A stretch of 64,000 nucleotides of DNA, taken from IMG/VR virus record IMGVR_UViG_3300030943_000011, positions 1-64,000 of that record, one strand, 5' to 3'. The notes beneath the pieces are model-generated. The model was not told the DNA's origin and ran no database searches. It worked only from the letters and a program-made list of their open reading frames with translations. Below, one piece after another: positions 8,648 to 15,695 of this stretch. A program made the translations under genes and the position numbers. The stretch comes from a virus. Position 1 is the stretch's first letter. Each line of letters starts with the position of its first letter.

Positions 8648-9763
8648 ATGAATATAGCTTTAATTGACAATGATCTACTAATGAGAGATAATCATAATTT
8701 CCCCAACTTGGCAATTATGAAACTATCTGCATTTCATAAAAACAAAGGAGATGTCGTAGAAATAGCTACTTTTAATGAAATAAACCCTTTAGCGCTCTTT
8801 AAAAAAGAATACGATAAGATTTATATTTCAAAAGCTTTTACCGAAACACCAACGCCTTCATTTGTTTATAATTTACCAAATGTAAAGATTGGTGGCACTG
8901 GATTTTATTTTGATAAAGCAGAACCGTTGCCTTATGAAATAGAACACACAAAACCTGATTACGATGCTTATAATTCAGCTTATAGAATTATAAAAGACAC
9001 AATGTTTTATACTGATTATTCAATTGGCTATACTACTAGAGGATGCTTTAGACATTGCTTATTTTGTGTAAACATTAATAGTAATAAAGTTAAAGTACAC
9101 AGTCATATTGATGAGTTTTATGATTCTTCAAGAAAAAAAATAGTTTTACTGGATGATAATGTTTTAGGATTACCAAACAATGAGCTTTTTAAAATATTTG
9201 ATAAGTTTCAGGAAATAAATAAACCAATTAATTACAAACAAGGACTCGATATCCGCTTGCTTTCAAAAGAACGAATTGATAGGTTATTTAGGTTAAAATA
9301 TGATGGAGGAAAAGGCGGGTTTACTTATTATTTTGCATTTGATTTATGGGAAAATAAATCCAAAATTGAAGAAAATTTAAAAATGTTTTCAGAAATGTAT
9401 TTTGAAAGAAAGCCTGATGTAAAATGGTAAGAACGAAATTGTATTGTTTTTGCGGGTTTAACCCAAATAATGAAAAATCTGAAAACTACTGGTTAACCGA
9501 TTTGGAAATACTTTTTAAACGATTTGAAATAATATTTAGATATAAGGCCGCCCCTTATGTAATGAAGCATAAAGATTATAAAGAAAGTCCCTTTTTTTTA
9601 CGTTTATGATGAAGTTGCAAACTATATTAATTCAATAAATGGAACTTGTTTATCTATGAGCTTTAATGAATATTTGGATACAGCTTATAAAAACACAGTC
9701 AAAACACGTCAATTTAGAGATAAATACCCACAATTTAAAATATTATTTAACACTAAATTATAA
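8648..9763 (+). pseudogene. Radical SAM protein, broken by two frameshifts
   Basis: The first ORF (8648-9430) has a variable N-terminus and then a CxxxCxxC radical SAM cluster motif (GCFRHCLFC). Homologous-looking sequence continues out of frame at 9424-9609 (LYCFCGFNPNNEKSENYW) and again after the T-run at about 9593-9600 (VYDEVANYINSINGT), to a stop at 9763. A shift near 9424 and one at the run of eight T would restore one protein of about 370 residues. Either the gene is decayed or there are two sequence errors. It is absent from the otherwise matching second cassette. Confidence 0.7.
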
Positions 9764-9768
9764 AAGAA

Positions 9769-10014
9769 ATGAAAACTTACTCATTGATCAAAACAAAGGC
9801 TGGCGAACGCAAAGGAACTGAAAATTCAAATTTTATTGGTGAAAATGAGAATGATCCTAAAATGTTGGCTGAAGTGAAAACTTACCTAACTGAATGGCTG
9901 AATAGTTATACAAGCATTTCGGATGAAGAAATTGCCGATTTGTTTTCTGCCTTCGCTGGCAGTTTTTCTTATGACGTTTGGAGCTTTGAATTAATCGAAG
10001 AAAATGAAAATTAA
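9769..10014 (+). CDS. Cassette protein paired with an HTH regulator, copy 1
   Basis: An 81-residue protein, unknown family, beginning MKTYSLIKTKAGERKG and ending SYDVWSFELIEENEN. Its last 11 bases overlap the ATG of the HTH gene, so the two form a coupled pair. A closely similar pair is found at 13101-13536. A small acidic protein ahead of a 65-residue Cro-like regulator could be a toxin-antitoxin or anti-restriction pair, but nothing visible decides this. Confidence 0.7.
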   Translation: MKTYSLIKTKAGERKGTENSNFIGENENDPKMLAEVKTYLTEWLNSYTSISDEEIADLFSAFAGSFSYDVWSFELIEENEN

Positions 10015-10201
10015 CGAAGCTATCAAGGCTGCAAGAATTGAGCAAAATATAACTCAAAAAGAACTTGCCGAAAAAATTGAAGTTCGCAAAGCCACAATTT
10101 CAGAGTTCGAGAGCGGTAAACATGCTCTCGGCTCTGACAAACTCGAAGCGATAATGAACGCTTTAAATCTGACATTTTCAAAATACACGGACGCAGATTA
10201 G
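10004..10201 (+). CDS. XRE-family HTH regulator, copy 1
   Basis: A 65-residue protein that is almost entirely a helix-turn-helix of the Cro/C1 type: ITQKELAEKIEVRKATISEFESGKHALGSDKLEAIMNAL. It probably binds DNA as a dimer and controls its own cassette. It is nearly identical to the copy at 13339-13536, differing at the last few residues. DNA identity between the copies stops at GTTAAC just after the stop codon (10209-10214). Confidence 0.85.
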   Translation: MKINEAIKAARIEQNITQKELAEKIEVRKATISEFESGKHALGSDKLEAIMNALNLTFSKYTDAD

Positions 10202-10208
10202 CCTTGCA

Positions 10209-10245
10209 GTTAACGCTCCCGCCAATACACGCAGTTGGGGATTTG
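10209..10245. repeat. attC-like half-site B with GTTAAC border
   Basis: GTTAAC (10209-10214) is followed by GCTCCCGCCAATACACGCAG and TTGGGG. This resembles the left arm of elements A, C and E (TAACG...TACACG) and is close to half-site D at 11648. The right arm is missing. It marks the end of the first duplicated cassette: homology to copy 2 stops at this GTTAAC. Confidence 0.55.
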
Positions 10246-10281
10246 AAAGATAATTTGTCAAACATAAATAAAACTTAAAAA

Positions 10282-10539
10282 ATGAATGAACAAACGAAAA
10301 CCACCGAAACCCCAATTGACGGGTATTTGGCTGTTATAACCAGTTTTTCAGCCTGTCCACATTGCGGAAGCACGTATGGTTATTATAGCCGAGTCAAAAT
10401 ATCTGGCACGGTTGATTATCAATGTGATTTTAACGGCAATGGCGAAAATACCAATATCGCAGATGGTTTTAATTACACAACAATCAGCAAAACTTACAGA
10501 TGTATCGAGTGTCGAAAGATAATCTGTCAGATACATTAA
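10282..10539 (+). CDS. Zinc-ribbon cassette protein
   Basis: An 85-residue protein with two CxxC knuckles (CPHC near 30 and CIEC near 75), typical of a small zinc ribbon. The segment between them is polar and may form beta strands. The function is unknown. It is the only gene between half-site B and element C, so it is a single-gene cassette. Confidence 0.65.
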   Translation: MNEQTKTTETPIDGYLAVITSFSACPHCGSTYGYYSRVKISGTVDYQCDFNGNGENTNIADGFNYTTISKTYRCIECRKIICQIH

Positions 10540-10548
10540 AATTGGTTA

Positions 10549-10674
10549 TAACGGTGGAAGCTATACGCAGGGCAGGATGCGAAGCGATTCACTTTCCTGT
10601 CCGAGAACTGGCTGATACGGGCTGCAACGCTCGAAAACTACGGCTGCCTGACTTGCCGGATAGCTGAAGTTAGC
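10549..10674. repeat. attC-like imperfect palindrome C
   Basis: It starts at TAACGG and has a left arm GCTATACGCAGGGCAGG and a right arm CCTGACTTGCCGGATAGC, followed by AAGTTAGC. It is about 85% identical to element A over its whole length, but the flanking genes are unrelated. Dyad symmetry with unpaired positions is what a folded single-stranded attC needs. The border reads GTTAGC instead of GTTAAC. Confidence 0.65.
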
Positions 10675-10710
10675 AACTAGGCGTTCATTCATCAACTTAA
10701 ATCTAAAAAT

Positions 10711-11292
10711 ATGCCTTGGTACGATTTAAACGAAAAAGTAGAAACGAAAAAGGATTATTTGCAAAGAGTCAAATATGATGAGATTATTTGCAAGAAAACT
10801 AAAAATTTCATTGACATTATTGGAGATGATTTATCCCCAAATGTTCAATATCGAATGGTAACGGAACAATCTTTTAATGCAATAGTCGTAATTGAATATT
10901 TGCTTAAAAGATATGAGTTAGTTGAGATTTATATTGCTGTTTACCGAATGAATCAATTGTCAGTCAACAAACTAAAATCAATCATTGATGCCGGAAATAT
11001 TAAATGTTCGATTTTGATTTCTTCGTTTTTTCGTGAAAACAAACGATATGAACGCTGGGCCGAAGAACTGATTATGTATGCCGAAAAAAGAGAAAATGTA
11101 GAAGTTTCTTTTGCTGTAAATCACGCGAAAGTTTTTATTGCAAAAACAAAGGATTTGAAATTTATAGTTTTTGAAGGGAGCGGAAATTTATCCGATAATG
11201 CCAGGATAGAGCAATATTTGATTGAGGATAATGAAACAACATACAATTTTCATAAAGAATGGATTACTAACACTTTAAATTTAAAAAAATGA
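10711..11292 (+). CDS. Phospholipase D-like protein in a cassette
   Basis: A 193-residue protein with one PLD-like active site: NHAKVFIAKT (HxK) followed by GSGNLSDNARIEQY. PLD-superfamily members include nucleases such as Nuc and BfiI, which work as dimers of one-motif subunits. The upstream part is alpha/beta. Its TGA overlaps the ATG of the next gene. A second PLD-like gene with a small coupled partner lies at 22839-23694 beside the terminase, so this pair may be a mobile relative. The substrate is unknown. Confidence 0.7.
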   Translation: MPWYDLNEKVETKKDYLQRVKYDEIICKKTKNFIDIIGDDLSPNVQYRMVTEQSFNAIVVIEYLLKRYELVEIYIAVYRMNQLSVNKLKSIIDAGNIKCSILISSFFRENKRYERWAEELIMYAEKRENVEVSFAVNHAKVFIAKTKDLKFIVFEGSGNLSDNARIEQYLIEDNETTYNFHKEWITNTLNLKK

Positions 11293-11603
11293 AAATCGAA
11301 AAAGAAAACGAAGAGCAGATTATCAATTTCGGAGTATTTACATATGATGCTTTGAAAATGGCCAATATTCTAAATCTTGAAGAAGCTGAAATTGCAAATG
11401 AAATGAGAGATAAAACATCTGATTTTTATAAGCTATATCAAAAAGGCTGCGATATGGCAGACTATGTAATTGATTTAAAATTATTCGAAATGGCAAAGTC
11501 TGGCGATATAAAAGCTCTTGACAAATTAGATGATCGAAAAGAGATTCGAAATGCAGAAACAAGAGAAAGATTTAAAGAAATAGCAAGACAGAAAAGAGAA
11601 TAA
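11289..11603 (+). CDS. Small helical partner of the PLD-like protein
   Basis: A 104-residue helical protein. The segment FYKLYQKGCDMADYVIDLKLFEMAKSG followed by DIKALDKLD resembles the YxxG...EIxLRxxIxxxAxxG helices of phage packaging-type adaptors and of the protein at 23410-23694. The gene overlaps the PLD gene by four bases. A role as DNA-binding partner is inference. Confidence 0.6.
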   Translation: MKIEKENEEQIINFGVFTYDALKMANILNLEEAEIANEMRDKTSDFYKLYQKGCDMADYVIDLKLFEMAKSGDIKALDKLDDRKEIRNAETRERFKEIARQKRE

Positions 11604-11647
11604 AATTCAAGAAGATAAAGATCACCATCAACGAAGCACTTACGCTT

Positions 11648-11685
11648 GTTGCTAACGGTGTAGCATACACGAAGTTGGGGAATAG
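11648..11685. repeat. attC-like half-site D
   Basis: GTTGCTAACGGTGTAGC is followed by ATACACGAAGTTGGGG. It matches half-site B and the left arms of A, C and E (TAACGG...ATACACG). The similarity to B continues weakly to about 11706 (TGTCAAA in both). No right arm is seen. It separates the PLD cassette from the methyltransferase cassette. Confidence 0.5.
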
Positions 11686-11712
11686 AAAGTAATAACCTGT
11701 CAAATTTAACGA

Positions 11713-12510
11713 ATGAAAATAGATACAGATACAGTAACAACCTGCACCGATACCCCAATTGCGGGTATGCGAAGTTATGCACAGCTTTCACATGGATCTC
11801 TGTTCAGCGGGATTGAAGGTTTTGGATTAGGTGCTGCAATGGCTGGAATCAAAACGGTTTTTAGTTGCGAATTTGAAGATTTTCAAACAAGTATTATTAA
11901 AAAGAATTTTGGAGATGAACACGAAATCAATAGAGATATTAGAACGTATAAAAACCCGCCATTTGTTGACATCATTAGCGGTGGATTCCCTTGCCAGGAC
12001 ATCAGTATTGCTGGAAAAGGTATCGGAATTGGAGGTGAAAGAAGCGGCTTATGGTCTGAAATGTACCGTATTTGTGGGATCGTTAGACCAAAGTACATTA
12101 TCATTGAAAACAGCCCAATGCTCCTTGTTCGAGGATTTGAGCAAGTCCTTTGCGACCTTTCCAAAATCGGGTATTATGCAGAATGGCAATGTTTATCTGG
12201 CACCGACTTTGGAATACAACAGGGTAGAGAGCGATTATATTGTATTGCCTACACCAACGAAATCGACAGCAAAAGGAGCTGCACGGAATCGGTATTTCGG
12301 AAGCCCTACTTACAGGGGAAATATACACGAGTATATCCGGGATGGAGAACAAGACAGTCTTTACCCTCACCCCGATTTGCTGGAAAATCTAATGTCATTC
12401 CCGATAGGATGGACAGAACTCAGTCAATAGGTAATGCGGTTCAACCGATAATTTCTCATTATCTTTTTGAATGTATCAAAATGCACTACGCCAAATTAAG
12501 TTGTGCATAA
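11713..12510 (+). CDS. DNA (cytosine-5-)-methyltransferase
   Basis: A 265-residue C5 methyltransferase. The motifs are in canonical order: motif I SLFSGIEGFGLGAAMAG (29-45), motif IV GFPCQDIS with catalytic Cys 94, motif VI ENS (132-134), motif VIII QGRERLY (170-176), a short target-recognition region, and motif X SIGNAVQP (238-245). It methylates cytosine in a short target, most likely to guard phage DNA against restriction. The stop codon TAA is also the start of attC-like element E (TAACGG). A second open frame overlaps it for 600 bases (separate entry). Confidence 0.9.
   Translation: MKIDTDTVTTCTDTPIAGMRSYAQLSHGSLFSGIEGFGLGAAMAGIKTVFSCEFEDFQTSIIKKNFGDEHEINRDIRTYKNPPFVDIISGGFPCQDISIAGKGIGIGGERSGLWSEMYRICGIVRPKYIIIENSPMLLVRGFEQVLCDLSKIGYYAEWQCLSGTDFGIQQGRERLYCIAYTNEIDSKRSCTESVFRKPYLQGKYTRVYPGWRTRQSLPSPRFAGKSNVIPDRMDRTQSIGNAVQPIISHYLFECIKMHYAKLSCA
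11831..12430 (+). CDS. Overlapping ORF in frame +2 of the methyltransferase gene
   Basis: A 199-codon ORF lies wholly inside the methyltransferase gene in another frame. Its translation contains TFPKSGIMQNGNVYLAPTL, then LLPTPT-like and RYFGSPTYRG segments, and ends NLMSFPIGWTELSQ. I recall these motifs from free-standing or fused proteins that accompany phage cytosine methyltransferases. Here they are the shifted reading of methyltransferase motifs: FPIGWTEL is the same DNA as IPDRMDRT. Whether it is translated is unknown. Confidence 0.3.
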   Translation: MLQWLESKRFLVANLKIFKQVLLKRILEMNTKSIEILERIKTRHLLTSLAVDSLARTSVLLEKVSELEVKEAAYGLKCTVFVGSLDQSTLSLKTAQCSLFEDLSKSFATFPKSGIMQNGNVYLAPTLEYNRVESDYIVLPTPTKSTAKGAARNRYFGSPTYRGNIHEYIRDGEQDSLYPHPDLLENLMSFPIGWTELSQ

Positions 12511-12640
12511 CGGTCTGCAAGTACACGTCAGGGCTGGACTACGGGCTGAAACCTTTCTTGTCAGAGCAAAAGACCGGGCGAATAAATGCAGACCGCACCG
12601 CACTGCTGCCAGACTTGCGGGTACTTTGCTGTTAACTGCT
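12508..12640. repeat. attC-like imperfect palindrome E
   Basis: TAACGG is followed by a left arm GCAAGTACACGTCAGGGCTGG. The right arm CCAGACTTGCGGGTACTTTGC is its imperfect complement and ends in GTTAAC (12631-12636). The interior differs from A and C but the architecture is the same. Downstream of GTTAAC the sequence becomes nearly identical to that after element A, so homology switches at the core. Confidence 0.65.
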
Positions 12641-12714
12641 GGGCTTCGTTTTGTATCAATTGTTACAAACAAGTAAAATAATTACGAAATATCGAAAAAT
12701 AATTGCAAAAAAGC

Positions 12715-12745
12715 TTGCATGATATTACTATATATCGTATCTTTA
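12715..12745 (+). promoter_or_regulatory. Bacteroidota promoter of the second 97-residue cassette gene
   Basis: TTG (12715-12717), 20 bases, TATCTTTA (12738-12745). It is a copy of the promoter at 8285 with almost identical flanks and serves the gene at 12777. Confidence 0.7.
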
Positions 12746-12776
12746 CTTCATCAAACAATCACAAATACAAAACATC

Positions 12777-13070
12777 ATGGCAACTTTAGAAATCGGACAA
12801 AAAGGAAAATTAGGAAATGAAGTTTTAACAGTAGTTTCTTTTGATAACATGACTTTCAAATGCGACAACGGCAAAATGTACATGATTGCAACTGCAAAAT
12901 GGATGACTGAAGGAATTGAAACAGCAGCCCCAAAAGCAAAGAAAGTAAGAAAATACAACGCAGCTCCCGAAAATTATTTATCAGAAATGACAAGAGAAGA
13001 ATCAGATAGAGCTGAAGCATACATGGCAAATGCAAAATTCAGACAAGCAGGTAGCTCATTAAGAAAATAA
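12777..13070 (+). CDS. 97-residue cassette protein, copy 2
   Basis: A paralogue of the protein at 8347-8640 with about ten substitutions, several clustered at residues 20-26. Function is unknown. It opens the last cassette, which starts at GTTAAC 12631. Here the radical SAM gene is missing and only about 28 bases with repeated ACCATT units separate it from the next gene. Confidence 0.75.
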   Translation: MATLEIGQKGKLGNEVLTVVSFDNMTFKCDNGKMYMIATAKWMTEGIETAAPKAKKVRKYNAAPENYLSEMTREESDRAEAYMANAKFRQAGSSLRK

Positions 13071-13100
13071 TAACCATTATAACCATTAAAACCATTTAAA

Positions 13101-13349
13101 ATGAAAACTTACTTATTGATCAAAACAAAAGCTGGCGAACGCAAAGGAACTGAAATTTCAAATTTCATTGGTGAAAATGAAAATGATCCTAAAATGTTGA
13201 AGGAAACTGAAACCTACCTTCGCGCCTGGTTGGATAGTTACAACAACAGCCTGACACTTGAAGAGATTGACAGACTGTTTGAAAATTTTGAAGGTAGTTT
13301 CTCTTATGACGTTTGGAATTTTGAATTAATCGAAGAAAATGAAAATTAA
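13101..13349 (+). CDS. Cassette protein paired with an HTH regulator, copy 2
   Basis: An 82-residue paralogue of the protein at 9769-10014. The N-terminal 30 residues are almost the same. The middle differs in sequence (YNNSLTLEEIDRLFENFEG against YTSISDEEIADLFSAFAG), as in a protein under diversifying pressure. It overlaps the HTH gene by 11 bases, like copy 1. Confidence 0.7.
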   Translation: MKTYLLIKTKAGERKGTEISNFIGENENDPKMLKETETYLRAWLDSYNNSLTLEEIDRLFENFEGSFSYDVWNFELIEENEN

Positions 13350-13536
13350 CGAAGCCATCAAGGCTGCAAGAATTGAGCAAAATATAACTCAAAAAGAACT
13401 TGCCGAAAAAATTGAAGTTCGCAAAGCCACAATTTCAGAGTTCGAGAGCGGAAAACATGCTCTCGGCTCTGACAAGCTCGAAGCGATAATGAACGCTTTA
13501 AATCTGACTTTTTCAAAATGCACGGACGCAAATTAG
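13339..13536 (+). CDS. XRE-family HTH regulator, copy 2
   Basis: A 65-residue Cro/C1-type HTH protein, differing from the copy at 10004 only at two residues near the C-terminus (SKCTDAN against SKYTDAD). The near identity next to a diverged partner protein suggests recent duplication or gene conversion. It is the last cassette gene before the recombinase. Confidence 0.85.
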   Translation: MKINEAIKAARIEQNITQKELAEKIEVRKATISEFESGKHALGSDKLEAIMNALNLTFSKCTDAN

Positions 13537-13543
13537 CCTTGCA

Positions 13544-13549
13544 GTTAAC
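13544..13549. repeat. GTTAAC border F, last cassette junction
   Basis: Identity between the two HTH cassettes runs through TAGCCTTGCAGTTAAC and then stops abruptly: GCTCCCGCC follows in copy 1 and TACTATATG here. The recombinase gene starts 52 bases downstream. This is the expected anatomy of a recombination crossover at GTTAAC, and it may be the attI-like end of the array. Confidence 0.5.
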
Positions 13550-13600
13550 TACTATATGTATTTTATTCTCACAACAAACTAACATTTAAAACTTTACAGC

Positions 13601-14434
13601 ATGAACATCGGAAACTATCAACGGCAACTTTCCGACTGGATGAAGTACAAAAAATACTCTCCGGAAAGCATAAGCAATTACGTTTCTTGTATCGGTAAGT
13701 TTCTCAAATATTTTGAAGATGAAGCAACAAAACCGAGTGAGATTTCTGCTGTTCAGATTAAAAAGTTTCTATCAACAAAACAGCAAGTAAATACTCATAA
13801 GGCTTATTTGTGTGCAATAAAGTTGTTTTACGAAAAGGTTGGACATCAACCGAGAAAGCTCGATAATGTTGAATATCCACGATCTGAAAAGAAATTGCCA
13901 ATTGTTTTGAGTCAGGATGAAATACAAAAAATGTTTGATGTTTGCGAAAACCTTAAACACCGCACTATTTTAGCATTGATTTACTCCTGTGGGTTGCGTG
14001 TTTCTGAAGTAATAAATCTGCAATGGAGTCACATCGACTGCAGCCGAATGATAATCAACATTATTTGCGCAAAAGGGCGCAAAGACCGACAAATTGCATT
14101 ACCCGAAACCATAATACCACTACTGAAAAGTTATTACAAAGAATATCACACTGAAAAATATGTTTTGAATGGTCAGTTTGGATTAAAATATTCAGACAGA
14201 AGCGTACTAGAGGTAATGAAGCAATTAGCCGCAAAATCAAAAATTAAAAAGCGAGTTTACACTCATCTTATCAGGCATAGCACATTTACGCACATGGTTG
14301 AGCAGGGCACAGACATAAACCTCATTCAGCGAATTGCAGGCCACAACAATGTTAAAACAACGATGCTCTATTGTCATCTTTCTGATAATCTTATCAGCAG
14401 AATACAATCACCAATTTCTAACATTAGAATTTGA
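13601..14434 (+). CDS. Tyrosine recombinase at the end of the cassette array
   Basis: A 277-residue tyrosine recombinase with a SAM-like N-terminal domain (about 1-90) and a catalytic domain. Catalytic residues visible are Arg133 (CGLRVSEV), Lys158 (AKGRKDR), His222 and Arg225 (THLIRHS), His248 (AGHNN) and the nucleophile Tyr257. It lacks the extra helix between the second and third catalytic patches that marks integron IntI. It lies on the same strand as the cassettes and after the last one, so it is the candidate enzyme for moving them. A Xer-like role in element excision is the alternative. Confidence 0.85.
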   Translation: MNIGNYQRQLSDWMKYKKYSPESISNYVSCIGKFLKYFEDEATKPSEISAVQIKKFLSTKQQVNTHKAYLCAIKLFYEKVGHQPRKLDNVEYPRSEKKLPIVLSQDEIQKMFDVCENLKHRTILALIYSCGLRVSEVINLQWSHIDCSRMIINIICAKGRKDRQIALPETIIPLLKSYYKEYHTEKYVLNGQFGLKYSDRSVLEVMKQLAAKSKIKKRVYTHLIRHSTFTHMVEQGTDINLIQRIAGHNNVKTTMLYCHLSDNLISRIQSPISNIRI

Positions 14435-14474
14435 TTCAAGTATTGGAGTTGTTGAACTAAAATCGTTATTAACA

Positions 14475-14505
14475 AAAGCCTGTTCGTAGTTGAGCAGGCT
14501 TTTTA
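14475..14505 (+). terminator. Terminator after the recombinase
   Basis: AAAGCCTG, a loop, then CAGGCTTTTT: a stem of about 7 bp with a T-run. It closes the cassette region before the structural genes. Confidence 0.75.
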
Positions 14506-14590
14506 TGTTTTTCGAACCATACATATTAAAATTAATTTCTATATTGTAACCGCTTCATTCACCGTGTTAATCCTATAACGCGATGTAAAA

Positions 14591-15160
14591 ATGACTTCAC
14601 CCGATAAATTTGTAGTTTCCATACCAGTTAAGCCTTACGTAAAGCGCTTTATCGAATTGAACTACGGTTTACCTGCAGATTTCACCAATCACCCCGAAAT
14701 TCACAAGGTTGTATGCCGCTCGTTAAAGAAACCGCGCACTCAGTATGATAAACAATTTGAAAATAAATTGTGTACTTACACTGAAACAATTGAAATTGTA
14801 ATATCACAGCGAGATTTCTACCGTTACGGTTGGGAGTTCTCGCGCACTGATGTGGTTGAATTTGGAAAGTCATTTGAATCAATCATTAAATGTAACATGC
14901 ACAATGTGGTGAATATTTACCGGGGTGTTGGACTATCGATTAAAGACAGCATCCAGAAATACCAGGTGCATTATAAAATGGAAGAAGAATACTGGCCTTA
15001 TGAGTCGATCAAGAAAGAATATTACCGCCGTAGGCCGGTAAACCAGATTGATTTTTTTGTTGAGATTATTGGTAAAATAGACGAATTATTTATGCTCACA
15101 TTGTCCCGCAAAAAGGACAATGTGACACCAAAAAAAATAGAATATGAAACAGTTGAATAA
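14591..15160 (+). CDS. Hypothetical structural-region protein
   Basis: A 189-residue protein, no family recognised. It opens with a hydrophilic segment containing PVKPYVKRFIELNYGLP, and the centre carries RDFYRYGWEFSRTDVVEFGKS. The C-terminal region is basic. It overlaps the next gene by 17 bases and is the first gene after the cassette array, leading into the capsid genes. There is no promoter of the GTCCTTTC class in front of it. Confidence 0.6.
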   Translation: MTSPDKFVVSIPVKPYVKRFIELNYGLPADFTNHPEIHKVVCRSLKKPRTQYDKQFENKLCTYTETIEIVISQRDFYRYGWEFSRTDVVEFGKSFESIIKCNMHNVVNIYRGVGLSIKDSIQKYQVHYKMEEEYWPYESIKKEYYRRRPVNQIDFFVEIIGKIDELFMLTLSRKKDNVTPKKIEYETVE

Positions 15161-15602
15161 GCCTTCAGACAACATGGGTGGACTCCTGAAAATTTGGGCG
15201 GTTCCACCAACCGATATCATCATCGGAATCGACTCCGTCAGTTTTTCATCTCAGGATGATATCGTCGAAATGTATTGCTCACCAGGGAGCATGTCGTTTA
15301 CCGAAAAAGAAAACAACACCCAATCGGGATTGAGCTACAAAACCGAATTGAACGCTTTTGTACCGAAGGACTCACCCGAAGCCCAAATCATTATTGAAGG
15401 TATGTCTGGCCGGAAATGGATCGTGGTTTATCTCGATCAGAATGAACAGTATAAAGTGGCCGGAACAGTTGATATCCCCTTGCGTGTTGCTTTCGATCTG
15501 AACACCGGTTCTGATACTCCCGAACGCAACGGGCATAGCGTTTCGTTTTACGGCACCCAGCTGTCGAAGGCGAAGTTTATCAGTAATCCATTTGCTGAAT
15601 AA
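15144..15602 (+). CDS. Hypothetical virion-region protein
   Basis: A 152-residue, beta-rich protein; the alternative start ATG 15174 gives MGGLLKIWAVPPT. The pattern of short strands and the ending GTQLSKAKFISNPF suggest a structural protein (tail tube or connector type), but I do not recognise the family. A terminator follows its stop directly, so it ends a transcript. Confidence 0.55.
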   Translation: MKQLNKPSDNMGGLLKIWAVPPTDIIIGIDSVSFSSQDDIVEMYCSPGSMSFTEKENNTQSGLSYKTELNAFVPKDSPEAQIIIEGMSGRKWIVVYLDQNEQYKVAGTVDIPLRVAFDLNTGSDTPERNGHSVSFYGTQLSKAKFISNPFAE

Positions 15603-15631
15603 GCCGAAAACCTCGTGTTTTCTGCTTTTAC

Positions 15632-15663
15632 AGGCGGTCGATGTCCTTTCGACCGCCTTTTTT
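15632..15663 (+). terminator. Terminator whose hairpin contains a GTCCTTTC promoter element
   Basis: GGCGGTCG (15633-15640) pairs with CGACCGCC (15650-15657), followed by TTTTTT. The loop and the start of the right arm contain GTCCTTTC (15643-15650), so termination and initiation signals are superimposed. Confidence 0.75.
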
Positions 15664-15677
15664 GTGCCCTAAACTTG
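15643..15677 (+). promoter_or_regulatory. Phage promoter GTCCTTTC-N19-TAAACTTG (protease-capsid unit)
   Basis: GTCCTTTC is at 15643-15650 and the -7 box TAAACTTG is at 15670-15677, with exactly 19 bases between. The predicted start of transcription near 15684 fits an ATG at 15696 and excludes the earlier in-frame ATG at 15615. Confidence 0.7.
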
Positions 15678-15695
15678 CTGAAAATACAGCAAGTT

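Noticed and set aside
8079-14434. Classical integron (IntI with attI and attC)
   Set aside because: The recombinase lacks the IntI-specific insertion and the cores do not match GTTRRRY; I report it as integron-like only.
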